Shown here piece by piece: positions 1-7,743 of a DNA stretch of 45,635 bases (positions are counted from its first letter, which is position 1; every line of letters begins with the position of its first letter). The position numbers were made by a program, and so were the translations under genes. Location of the stretch: the NCBI GenBank assembly GCA_021203205.1, contig JAJQBQ010000019.1, positions 1-45,635 on the forward strand. Reading direction: 5' to 3'. The notes below the pieces were generated by a model. That model saw nothing but the letters and a program-made list of their open reading frames with translations. It had not been told where the DNA came from and ran no database searches. This stretch comes from Lachnospiraceae bacterium. GTDB lineage: Bacteria; Bacillota; Clostridia; Lachnospirales; Lachnospiraceae.

Positions 1-3
1 AAG

Positions 4-63
4 ATTATATAAGAAATCATTAGAAAAAGCAATTCCTAAAATGTCTATTTTTGTCAAGATTCG
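4..63 (+). repeat. Diverged 60-bp direct repeat, copy A
   Basis: Positions 4-63 match 1228-1288 in the same orientation at 50 of 60 positions with one single-base gap; most differences are transitions. The best conserved block is a 15-nt run starting AAATCATTAGAAAAA. The two copies lie on either side of the 133-codon gene at 521-922. Confidence 0.75.
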
Positions 64-65
64 GA

Positions 66-97
66 CAGGTGTCCGCATTTACGGACACCTGATTTTC
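66..97 (+). terminator. Intrinsic terminator-like hairpin
   Basis: A perfect 10-bp stem (CAGGTGTCCG pairing with CGGACACCTG) with a 6-nt loop is followed on the plus strand by ATTTTC. It may end a plus-strand transcript entering from outside the window. Confidence 0.55.
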
Positions 98-247
98 TAC
101 GATTAGTACTTAACAGCGGTGTAATTTGCTTAGACCGCACTTCGCGTACAAATCACTATTTCTGGTACATAGAATTTTCTCTTTAACATAGCAAAAATGC
201 TCCTTATGAAAAAATTCCCATAAAGAATGCCGTTGTTCACAGGACAT

Positions 248-274
248 TAAAACTCCCATCGATTTCGATGGGAG
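248..274 (-). terminator. Terminator hairpin downstream of the 133-codon gene
   Basis: The stem CTCCCATCG/CGATGGGAG (9 bp, 4-nt loop) is followed on the minus strand by TTTTAA. It lies about 250 bp downstream of the minus-strand gene at 521-922 and is the first clear terminator candidate for it. Confidence 0.5.
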
Positions 275-520
275 CCTTAGTTAAACCTCACATAAGCGCC
301 TTTGCTTTCGCAAAGGTTGCATCGTTCATTTTCGAAACGCTACGTTTTGCTTCTATAACTTACAGTTATCGTTTGAATATTGAGCGCGACATCCGCAGCT
401 GTGCGCCGACAGCAACCGCGAGATCGCGCCGCATGGTGACAATCGGAACCAGTTCATCTAATAAAGATCAACGCGAAGCGTTTCCTCCAGATCCCGAAAC
501 TCTAAAATAGCGCAGCACTG

Positions 521-922
521 TTACCGCGCCAACAAACTGTTCACAAACACCAGATAGCACCCAAAATCTCCAATGGCTTTTCTGCACCAGGGATCCGCTT
601 TTTCGTCTCCCAGTTCATCCCGCCACGCCGTTGCTTTTCCCTGCATGCGCAGGTACCTGGCCAGCATATTGAAGTGCGTGATGACAGAATCATGGAGGGA
701 TGTGCGAAATGAATCCTGATCCATCTTCTCTTCCCTGCTCATAAGCGCCCACCTTGCGCGCATATCCGCGTAGCGGTTCGCCTTCTGCATAAGCTCTTCG
801 TACAGTTCCAGTGCATCCTCGTCATCTCCGACCTCTGCGGCCAATTCTGCGTGAAGCCGCTTCATTTGTTCATAGGAAAGAGATTTCTTTTCTTTCTGAT
901 AGTCATTAAATGTATCGATCAT
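521..922 (-). CDS. Hypothetical protein, 133 aa
   Basis: I do not recognise this protein. It is 133 residues, acidic, and looks mainly helical: charged heptad-like stretches occur at about residues 10-60 (KEKKSLSYEQMKRLHAE, then a DDEDALELYEEL run), followed by a more hydrophobic C-terminal third ending near FGCYLVFVNSLLAR. There is no signal peptide, clear membrane segment or catalytic motif. The start at 922 is supported by GGAGGAATCAC just upstream, a strong ribosome binding site, so it is probably a real gene. It stands alone on the minus strand, about 390 bp downstream of the MATE gene, and is flanked by two diverged 60-bp repeats. Function unknown. Confidence 0.7.
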   Translation of the reverse strand: MIDTFNDYQKEKKSLSYEQMKRLHAELAAEVGDDEDALELYEELMQKANRYADMRARWALMSREEKMDQDSFRTSLHDSVITHFNMLARYLRMQGKATAWRDELGDEKADPWCRKAIGDFGCYLVFVNSLLAR

Positions 923-1314
923 GTGATTCCTCCGTTTTCATAACACAAACACCCTAGTAACCTGCCCGCTTCGCGGGAAGCAGCGGGGGAAGATTCATAG
1001 ATCCCTCCGCATTAATTCGCTCATCCATCCACCTATTCCAGTTATAGTTTGAAGGATTTTGAACTCAGTGAATCCAAAATTCGGGATATTCCACACACCG
1101 TGTGGAATATCTCAGACAATTGCCACGCTCTGACAACTATTTTACCGTTCGGTTCTCTTCACGACAATTCTAAGCTTCGCCGTGATGTCTTCTGTGTCGA
1201 ACACCACTGGTTTAAAGCCCTGCCAGAATTATATGGAAAATCATTAGAAAAATGCAATTATCAAAATGCCTGTTTCTGTCGAGATTCGAAGGAATCAGAG
1301 ACAAGTGTGCATAC
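923..1314. other. Intergenic stretch with a perfect inverted repeat
   Basis: No gene seen. It contains a perfect 12-bp inverted repeat with a 3-nt loop at 1085-1111 (GATATTCCACAC/GTGTGGAATATC), without a T-tract on either strand, so it looks more like an operator or cruciform than a terminator. Copy B of the 60-bp repeat is at 1228-1288, just downstream of the MATE stop. Confidence 0.6.
1228..1288 (+). repeat. Diverged 60-bp direct repeat, copy B
   Basis: Second copy of the repeat at 4-63, same orientation, about 83% identical with one extra T. It lies within 30 bp of the 3' end of the MATE gene. Confidence 0.75.
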
Positions 1315-2685
1315 TTACCGCCCCCTGTTCTTCATCCTCTTCGAATATACACCAAAATAAACCACATTCAGCAATATGCCGAAGGCGCTGGCGCAGGGAG
1401 CCGCCATTCCGATTCCGGCAAGGCTTGCCCCGGGCAGACTGCTCATGATATAGGACATGGGCAGACGCACCACAAAGGTCTGCCCCAGCCCCTGAATCAT
1501 CACGAACAGAGTCTGGCCGTGGCCGTTAAAATAGCCGATCAGGGAAAACAGCACAGCGGTGGCCATGGCCTCCGGAGCAAAGCCCTTCAGGTACAGCGCC
1601 GCCTGCTCCACCACAGCGGTTTCGGAGGAGAATATGCCCGCCAGCAGATCGCCCTTCAGGTACACGAAAAAGAAGGTAAAGACGCCCAGCGCCATCCCCA
1701 CGCCCATGCCGGTGAACAGGGCTTCTCTGGCTCTCTTTTCCTTGCCGGCGCCCACGTTTTGCGCCACAAAGGCGGACATGGACTGCATCAGGGAGCCGGG
1801 GATGAGCATGACAAAATTGACGATTTTATTGGCCACCCCGTAGCCGGAGGACTGCTCCAGCCCCAGCCGGTTGATGAAAGCGCACAGAGTCAGAAAGGAC
1901 AGCTGGGTCAGCACCTCCTGAAAGGCGATGGGGGCGCCCAGCCGCACAAAGCGGCCGATCTCCGTGTTAAAGCAAAGATCTTCTTTTCTGACGGTAAACG
2001 GCAGATCCTGCTTTTTCAGGATGACAAGGGACAGGATGACGCTGACTGCCTGGGCCATGACCGTGGCCAGCGCAGCCCCTGCCACATTCATGTCCAGCAC
2101 CGCCACAAACACAAGATCGCCGATTATATTTACCACACAGGCGATTGCCACAAAGATCAGCGGAAGCCTGGAATTGCCAAGGCCGCGAAAGATACTGCTG
2201 ATCACATTGTAGGCGATGATGAAGAAGATCCCGCCGCCGCATATGCGCACGTACATGGCCGTGAGTTCCACTGCTTCCTCCGGTGCCTGCATCAGAACAG
2301 CCAGCGGTCTGGCAAAAAGAAGCATCACCGCAGCCAGAACAACGGACAAAACGGCAAAGAAGCAGACCGCGCCGCCGATGACTTTCCCGATCCTGTCCTC
2401 CCGTTTTTCTCCCAGATATTTGCCGATCAGCACCGTGATGCCCATGGCAAGCCCGGTGATGGTAAAGGTGACCAGAGCGACCACGCTGCTGCCGGTGGAT
2501 ACGCCGGAAATCCCCGCGGTGGTACCAAAGCGCCCCACCACCAGAATGTCCACCGCTCCATACATGGCCTGAAGGATCTGGGCTCCGAGTACCGGCATCA
2601 TAAAACGAAGCAGCTTTGCCAGAATGCTGCCCTCCGTGAAATCATTTGCACGTGTCTCCTGCGAGTTATGTATTGTATCAGACAT
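1315..2685 (-). CDS. MATE family multidrug/metabolite efflux transporter
   Basis: Inner-membrane exporter of about 456 residues, normal for the MATE family, with 12 expected membrane segments. MATE proteins exchange cations for drugs or metabolites. Visible family features are the N-terminal half beginning FTEGSILAKLLRFMMPVLGAQ, the conserved MYGAVDILVVGRFG region near residue 45, and the internally similar second half starting near FQEVLTQLSFLTL. The frame opens upstream at a TTG (2730), but that overlaps a TATAAT box (2733-2738), so I choose the ATG at 2685, preceded by GGCAGGATACC. It is on the same strand as the AraC gene upstream, which may regulate it. The transported substrate cannot be inferred. 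Confidence 0.9.
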   Translation of the reverse strand: MSDTIHNSQETRANDFTEGSILAKLLRFMMPVLGAQILQAMYGAVDILVVGRFGTTAGISGVSTGSSVVALVTFTITGLAMGITVLIGKYLGEKREDRIGKVIGGAVCFFAVLSVVLAAVMLLFARPLAVLMQAPEEAVELTAMYVRICGGGIFFIIAYNVISSIFRGLGNSRLPLIFVAIACVVNIIGDLVFVAVLDMNVAGAALATVMAQAVSVILSLVILKKQDLPFTVRKEDLCFNTEIGRFVRLGAPIAFQEVLTQLSFLTLCAFINRLGLEQSSGYGVANKIVNFVMLIPGSLMQSMSAFVAQNVGAGKEKRAREALFTGMGVGMALGVFTFFFVYLKGDLLAGIFSSETAVVEQAALYLKGFAPEAMATAVLFSLIGYFNGHGQTLFVMIQGLGQTFVVRLPMSYIMSSLPGASLAGIGMAAPCASAFGILLNVVYFGVYSKRMKNRGR

Positions 2686-2729
2686 GGTATCCTGCCTTCC
2701 TCTCAAATTCTGTCTGCAAAGTTTCTTCA

Positions 2730-2852
2730 AATATTATACATTATCTCCGCAAATTCTGCATTTGCAGCTCTCGCTAAATCAAGTGGCGAAAGCTCAATCT
2801 GTGAGCCGATTTTACCGCCGCTTACGATGATGCTCGGACGCTCTTTTTTATC
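2730..2852 (-). other. In-frame open continuation after the AraC stop codon
   Basis: Directly after the AraC stop codon (TAA, 2853-2855) the same frame stays open for 41 codons and then ends at TGA (2727-2729). The translation has protein-like composition (for example SIIVSGGKIGSQIELSPLDL), but there is no start codon until a Met six residues from the end. It could be a remnant of a lost gene or a rare readthrough tail. AraC proteins normally end close to where this one stops, so I do not extend the CDS. Confidence 0.3.
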
Positions 2853-3605
2853 TTATTTTTCGTTCTCCATGACCTGTTGCCGGTAGGCCGTGGGGGTTTG
2901 TCCCGCATATTTTACGAAAACCTTTGAAAAATAGCTCGCATCATGAAAGCCGACCTGCATAGCTACCTCCGTTATGGTACGGTTCATTTCTCTGATAAGC
3001 CGCATGGCATACCGGATGCGGAATGTCATATGATACTGTGTGATTGTTTGCCCCGTTTCCGCGTGAAATTTTCTGGACAGTGCGGATGCAGACATGCCAA
3101 GCCTGTGGGCCAGCTTTTCCAGTTCTATTTTTGCAGAAGGATCCGCCGTGAGGAACCAGATTGCCTTCTGTATTGTATCACTGTAGGTATAATCCCCCTG
3201 ATATAATGAGAAATCGCAGTAATCCTCTATCATATGTTCGATCAGCAGCTCGGCCTGCTTCGGCGTTTGAATTCGATCAGCCATAACATCATAATGTCTG
3301 CTGACTGCGTGAACCCAGAGAGGGTTGACGCCACTTTCAAAAGCCATCATCATAAACATGGTGTTTAAGGATATCAGCTGTTTATGCACTGCTGCCGAAG
3401 AATCTTCCTCCGGCGTATACAGTCGGTCAACTGTCTCAATTGACAGAAGGCCCTCCCTCAAAAGTGACATCACTTCATCTGCCCTCCCCTTTTTCATGGC
3501 TATGGGAAGCTGCCTCATCCGCTCATACCGCTCCATCAAAATCTCTTCATGACGTTCATCATGTATGTAGGTCTCTTTTCTCTGCTGCAAGGTATTTAAA
3601 TTCAT
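2853..3605 (-). CDS. AraC family transcriptional regulator
   Basis: DNA-binding transcription factor, 250 residues. The C-terminal ~100 residues form the double helix-turn-helix of the AraC/XylS family: LAHRLGMSASALSRKFHAET is the first and TEVAMQVGFHDASYFSKVF the second, ending TPTAYRQQ. The N-terminal ~140 residues have no cupin motif I recognise and are probably a ligand or dimerisation domain. The start at 3605 has GAGGAGGCAGCAA upstream. The gene is divergent from the GPH symporter and glucuronoyl esterase genes across a 363-bp spacer with promoter-like and inverted-repeat elements, so it probably controls them, and perhaps the co-directional MATE gene too. The inducer is unknown; a uronate or xylo-saccharide is a reasonable inference. 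Confidence 0.9.
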   Translation of the reverse strand: MNLNTLQQRKETYIHDERHEEILMERYERMRQLPIAMKKGRADEVMSLLREGLLSIETVDRLYTPEEDSSAAVHKQLISLNTMFMMMAFESGVNPLWVHAVSRHYDVMADRIQTPKQAELLIEHMIEDYCDFSLYQGDYTYSDTIQKAIWFLTADPSAKIELEKLAHRLGMSASALSRKFHAETGQTITQYHMTFRIRYAMRLIREMNRTITEVAMQVGFHDASYFSKVFVKYAGQTPTAYRQQVMENEK

Positions 3606-3968
3606 TTGCTGCCTCCTCAGACCATACGAAAACTCGTTTTTGATGTTGTTGAATTATAGAGATTGTCTTGAGTTTTCGGACGGCCTGCCTTCTGTTACTT
3701 ACCTGGGTATGCGCCTTTATTCTGTAAGATGGTGCCCGGATGATGAGCATCAACAGGACAGTTGCGTGCTCCCATCATCCGGATGCAACCGTAAATTTCC
3801 TCTTTGGGTTGTGAATATTGCACAAATTTGGCAAAAAAATTACCATATTTCGCTGCAATCTGCAAATATTCTACCTGCCAATTTTGCCAATCGGTGCTAT
3901 CTTTTGTATAAGAATCAAAAGGACAGGATGTCTTCCCATCGAGGCATTTCCGTCCGAAAGGGGGCTCT
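3606..3968. promoter_or_regulatory. Divergent control region between araC-type and symporter genes
   Basis: It holds (i) an inverted repeat CGAAAACTC (3627-3635) / GAGTTTTCG (3670-3678) bracketing a minus-strand TATAAT (3653-3658) that could drive the regulator; (ii) a hairpin with arms near 3736-3745 and 3773-3782; (iii) a palindromic site TTGTG-N7-CACAA at 3809-3825; (iv) a plus-strand promoter at 3884-3912. The layout fits autoregulation plus activation of the symporter. Confidence 0.5.
3884..3912 (+). promoter_or_regulatory. Sigma-A-type promoter for the symporter-esterase genes
   Basis: TTGCCA (3884-3889), a 17-bp spacer, then TATAAG (3907-3912), ending 56 bp before the symporter ATG. 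The palindrome at 3809-3825 is 59 bp upstream of the -35, a typical place for an AraC-type activator. Confidence 0.65.
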
Positions 3969-5376
3969 ATGAGCAAAAAACAACAAGGTTCGCGCCCGTT
4001 CGGCATGCGCGACAAAATCGGTTATGCACTGGGGGATGCCGGAAATGATTTCACCCTGATGCTGCTGCAGAGTTATCTGCTTGTCTTTTACACCAAGGTG
4101 CTCGGCGTGTCCGGCGGCATCATCGGAACCATGTTCCTGGTCACAAAGTTTGTAGACGCATTCACAGACACGACCATGGGACGCATTGTGGACTCTACCA
4201 CGGACAAAAACGGTGACCGCTTCCGCCCATGGATTCGCAGAATGGCGATCCCGGTTGTCCTTTGCAGTACGCTTCTGTACAACATTTTCATCACCGGCTG
4301 GCCAATGTGGGCGAAAGTCGTTTATGTGACCGTCGTCTACCTCATCTACGGGTCTGTCTGCTATACCGGCATCAATGTTCCATATGGCGCCATGGCGGCG
4401 GTGATTTCCACCGACCCGAAAGAGAAAACAAGTCTCTCCACATTCCGCAGTGTCGGCGCGACAGTTGCAGGCATGCTGATCGGCATCATCGTTCCTCTTG
4501 TGATTTACACAACCGATGCGGATGGCAATGAGGTCGTCAGTTCTACCCGTTTTCTGACCCTCGCGGTCGTATTTGCGCTAATTGCACTGCTGTGCTATTA
4601 TCTCTGCTACCACTGGACCGAAGAGAGGATCCATATTCCAAATAAAGAGAAGCAAAAGGGGAATCTGTGGAGTGATGTCCGCCGGGTCTGCTCCGACCGC
4701 GCGATTCTTTCCATTATCCTGATCAGCATCTGCATTTTCGGCGCCACCGGCGTGATTCAGGCGCTGAATCAGTACCTGTTCCTGGATTATTTCAAAAACA
4801 CCACTTTAAGCTCCGTTGCCAGCCTGATCATGGTCGTCGGCATCCTCATCACGGCACCCTTTGCCACCATGATTGCCTCACGGTTTGGCAAAAAAGAGGG
4901 CGGCATCGTCGGTCTGGGACTTTCTACCCTGGTCTATCTGCTGATGGCGCTTGCGCCTGTCTCAAATCCCATGATTTATCTCCTACCTGGGACTCGGCTA
5001 CTTTACCATGGTCAGCTGGGCCATGATCAGCGACTGTATCGACAATTACTATGTGGTCTACGGTGAGCGTGCGGACGGTACCATTTACGGTATCTACAGC
5101 TTTATCAAAAAGCTTGCCGGCGCTGTCACAGGCAGCATCGGAGCCTGGTCTCTGACGATTATCGGATACGATTCGCTGGCAACCGTACAGACGGAGGCAG
5201 TGGATCAGGCAATCTACTATATCGCGATCGGCATACCCGGTTTCTTTATCCTTGTTACCTTCCTCCTGATCCTCTTTATGTACCCGCTGAACCGGAAACG
5301 GGTGAATGAGAACGCGGTTAAGATCAAAGAGATGGCAGCAAATGCCGCAAACGTCAGTACAGGTGCCGAATCCTGA
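3969..5376 (+). pseudogene. GPH-family MFS sugar/glucuronide symporter, frameshifted
   Basis: Encodes a glycoside-pentoside-hexuronide:cation symporter, an inner-membrane transporter expected to have 12 segments. It begins with the family's RPFGMRDKIGYALGDAGNDF and includes a DTTMGRIVD loop near residue 65. The frame is broken: after about residue 337 (NPMIY, codon 4977-4979) the protein continues one frame on, starting at 4981 with SYLGLGYFTMVSWAMISD and running to TGA at 5374-5376. Aligned with the paralogue at 15620-17104, the junction is about four residues short. That suggests a small deletion (about 11 bp) in a membrane segment rather than a single inserted base, but loop-length variation or a sequencing error is possible. 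Start ATG 3969 follows AAAGGGGGCTCT. The esterase ATG is 20 bp downstream, so both are one transcription unit. Confidence 0.85.
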
Positions 5377-5395
5377 TCCGGGCAGAAGGAGACCA

Positions 5396-6646
5396 ATGTA
5401 TAAAAATGATATGATAATTCCGGATGTCCTTAACGGCTGCGACAGCATCGATCTCTGGAAGCAAAAAAGGGCAGCTGTTCTGAATGCCATGGCAGAATCA
5501 GAATACGGAAGACGCCCGGGTATCGATTATGAGCTGTCATGGGCCGAAGAACTGCGCGAGCCTGTAAAAGAGTTGTCTGCCATTCACATCCGGACAATTC
5601 TGACTATCCGCACGCAGCACGGCAGCTATTCTTTCCCTGTGACCGTATTCCTGCCGGAGCGGGTGGAAAGAGCGCCTGCGGCTGTCCTGATTTGCAGCCA
5701 GTCAAAAAGAATCCATCCACCTGCTCTACCAAAAGGTTTCGAAGGAAAATCACCCGGGGAGCTGGCGGCAGCGGTGGCCGGGATGTTTGAGAACTTCCAC
5801 ATTGTAATGGATCCGTTCGGCTCACGTGACATGATGACAGGCACCGGGACACCGGTGCCCCTCGACCTGGACAGCGACTACGACAATGGACACTGGCCTG
5901 TCCGTGAAATGACAAAACGCGGTTTTGCCATGGTCGGCTTTTACGCTGCGGACGCAGAGCCTGACGATGCCGCCAGCTACCCATCCGGTCTGGCAAAGAT
6001 ATTCAACACCGGCGCAAAGCGTGACGAAAACGAATGGGGTGTTCTGGCTGTCTGGGCCTTTGCGGCCAGCTGTGTACGCCAATATATCAGCTCAATGAAT
6101 GAGATTGATGCGCAAAAAATTGCGGTAGTCGGTCACAGCCGCTGCGGAAAGGCGGCGCTCTGGTGCGGCGCAAACGACGAGAACTTTGCCGCCGTCATGC
6201 CGAACGGCTCCGGTTGCTGCGGAGCGGCGCTGTCACGCGGAAAGACCGGCGAGAACCTGGCCAGCATTCAGGCTTTCTTCCCCCACTGGTTTGCCCCATT
6301 TTTCCGCACCTATGCCGGCAGGGAAGATGCTTTGCCCTATGACCAGCATTTTCTTCTGGCAGCGGTTGCCCCGAGACTTCTGCATGTCGCAAGCGGCAGC
6401 GAAGACGCCTGGGCCGATCCGGAGGGTGAGCATTACAGCACATACCTCGCCTCCGCCGTGTGGGAACTGTGGGAAAAGCAGGATTCCGACGATACTGATC
6501 AAAATAACAACTGTATTCTGCCAAAAGACATGCCTCATGCCGGAGGTGCACAGATATGCGGGCGCGTAGGCTACCACCTTCGCCCCGGGCCTCATAAGCT
6601 CGATACCTTTGACTGGATTTGTCTGGCAGAACATATGTCGGTATGA
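5396..6646 (+). CDS. Glucuronoyl esterase, carbohydrate esterase family 15
   Basis: Alpha/beta-hydrolase of 416 residues that should cleave the ester between 4-O-methylglucuronate on xylan and lignin or other alcohols. Family evidence: the GHSRCGKAALW nucleophile elbow (Ser248), the NGSGCCGAALSRGKTGE stretch (270-286), SEDAWADPEGE (335-345) and a late His in GPHKLDTFDW (His400). The start at 5396 is chosen because AGAAGGAGACC lies directly before it; the frame is open from 5306 but overlaps the symporter. There is no signal peptide, so it is predicted to be cytoplasmic, whereas many CE15 enzymes are exported. That fits hydrolysis of imported aldouronate esters. A strong terminator follows at 6724. 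Some relatives are annotated as acetylxylan esterases, so the exact ester is not settled. Confidence 0.82.
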   Translation: MYKNDMIIPDVLNGCDSIDLWKQKRAAVLNAMAESEYGRRPGIDYELSWAEELREPVKELSAIHIRTILTIRTQHGSYSFPVTVFLPERVERAPAAVLICSQSKRIHPPALPKGFEGKSPGELAAAVAGMFENFHIVMDPFGSRDMMTGTGTPVPLDLDSDYDNGHWPVREMTKRGFAMVGFYAADAEPDDAASYPSGLAKIFNTGAKRDENEWGVLAVWAFAASCVRQYISSMNEIDAQKIAVVGHSRCGKAALWCGANDENFAAVMPNGSGCCGAALSRGKTGENLASIQAFFPHWFAPFFRTYAGREDALPYDQHFLLAAVAPRLLHVASGSEDAWADPEGEHYSTYLASAVWELWEKQDSDDTDQNNNCILPKDMPHAGGAQICGRVGYHLRPGPHKLDTFDWICLAEHMSV

Positions 6647-6723
6647 TGCAGCCCTTCTGGAACAGCTGCGTCATCGACGACGAAATGAAAGCTGGGAATG
6701 ATAATTACTTAAATAAATTGCGT

Positions 6724-6771
6724 AAGTAATCGGGAGTTATTGCACGAAGCAGTAGCTCCCGATTACTTTTT
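6724..6771 (+). terminator. Strong intrinsic terminator after the esterase gene
   Basis: A perfect 13-bp stem (AAGTAATCGGGAG, 6724-6736, with CTCCCGATTACTT, 6756-6768), loop of 19 nt, running into TTTTT on the plus strand. It ends the symporter-esterase transcript. Confidence 0.85.
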
Positions 6772-6970
6772 CACATGAACTGCGTAAGTAAGTATTTCGG
6801 CTTAAGCCGAATGCGGCCCGATGCTGGCGAGCAGGAGGCAAGTCTCCTCGCTCGATTATTTTGTGGATCTCAAATTCAGGAATTCGGATGAAAGCTTCCA
6901 GGTTCAGAATTTAAACCCCGGTGTCGATTTACTACAGTCATCAGCACAGTAACAAGCGACCGACTGTTTC
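6772..6970. other. Hairpin-bearing spacer between convergent genes
   Basis: No gene. A perfect 16-bp palindrome (TTCGGCTTAAGCCGAA, 6796-6811) and an imperfect hairpin (6828-6854, CGAGCAGGAG against CTCCTCGCTCG) sit here. Further on, TTTAAACCCCGGTGTCG (6911-6927) resembles the outer arm of the large hairpin at 31971-32071. I see no clean T-tract terminator for the minus-strand eda gene. Confidence 0.5.
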
Positions 6971-7618
6971 TTATGCCTTTCCCCTCGTCTTATCCACGAT
7001 CTCGCGTGATTTTTTGCACAGCTCCGTGATCTCATCCCACTTCTGGTTGTCGATGAGGTCTGCCGTCACCATGTAGGAGCCGCCGCAGGCCAGGATCACC
7101 GGGCTTGCGATGTAGTCTGCCAGATTTTTCAGGTTGATGCCGCCGGTCGGCATGACTTTAAACATCGGGAACGGTGCCGCCATGGCCTTGATTTTCGCGA
7201 GGCCGCCGGACTGCTCCGCCGGGAAGAATTTTAAGACTTCCAGGCCAAACTTCAACGCAGCGTGGTAATCGGTGGGCGTGGTGCAGCCGGGATAAATCGG
7301 AAGCCCTTTTTCGAGAGAGTAAGCTACCAGTTCCGGGTCGAAGCCGGGCGTCACGATAAATTTCGCGCCCGCGGCGATGGCCTCATCGATCTGCGCGGTG
7401 GTGGTCACCGTGCCGACGCCCACCAGCATGTCCGGGCAGGCTTCGCACATCAGCCGCACCGCAGTCGGTGCGCCCGCCGCGCGGAACGTCACCTCTGCCA
7501 CCGGCACGCCGCCGGCACAGAGCGCTTTTGCAAGCGGAGCCGCATCGCGTTCCGGGTGATTCAGCTTGATGACCGGAACCACGCCGATATCATAAATTGC
7601 CTGATTCATTGCGTTCAT
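6971..7618 (-). CDS. eda: KDPG aldolase (2-dehydro-3-deoxyphosphogluconate aldolase)
   Basis: Class I aldolase of 215 residues that splits 2-keto-3-deoxy-6-phosphogluconate into pyruvate and glyceraldehyde 3-phosphate, the last step of hexuronate breakdown; the family also acts on 4-hydroxy-2-oxoglutarate. Signatures: VAEVTFR with Glu42 and Arg46, GVGTVTT (67-73), and the Schiff-base lysine Lys130 in LKFFPAEQSGG, followed by MPTGGINLKN. The start at 7618 has AGGAGGTAAAAACTC upstream. It is the last gene of the minus-strand uronate cluster, 126 bp after the fructuronate reductase. Its substrate would come from KDG kinase, which is not encoded in this window. Confidence 0.95.
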   Translation of the reverse strand: MNAMNQAIYDIGVVPVIKLNHPERDAAPLAKALCAGGVPVAEVTFRAAGAPTAVRLMCEACPDMLVGVGTVTTTAQIDEAIAAGAKFIVTPGFDPELVAYSLEKGLPIYPGCTTPTDYHAALKFGLEVLKFFPAEQSGGLAKIKAMAAPFPMFKVMPTGGINLKNLADYIASPVILACGGSYMVTADLIDNQKWDEITELCKKSREIVDKTRGKA

Positions 7619-7743
7619 GAGTTTTTACCTCCTGTGTCATTTCATGATGCTAATATAAAACATCCTAATCCAGTATCCAATCCTTTTTCATGAAGCACAA
7701 CTTCTATTTCATGAAGTTTATGTTACTTTTCACGGTAACGCTT

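Larger units (their letters stand above)
1..520. other. Gene-free stretch with repeats and hairpins
   Basis: I see no convincing gene here. It holds a diverged repeat copy (4-63), a hairpin with a 10-bp stem (66-75/82-91), a second hairpin (253-261/266-274), and a short hairpin around 301-318 whose 7-bp arms are CCTTTGC and GCAAAGG. An 80-codon open frame from 268 lacks a ribosome binding site and starts inside the second hairpin, so I do not call it. Confidence 0.6.

Noticed and set aside
1252-2886. Long plus-strand open frame opposite the MATE gene
   Set aside because: Its translation is His/Gln-rich with no family motif, it lies antisense to a clear MATE transporter, and it has no ribosome binding site.
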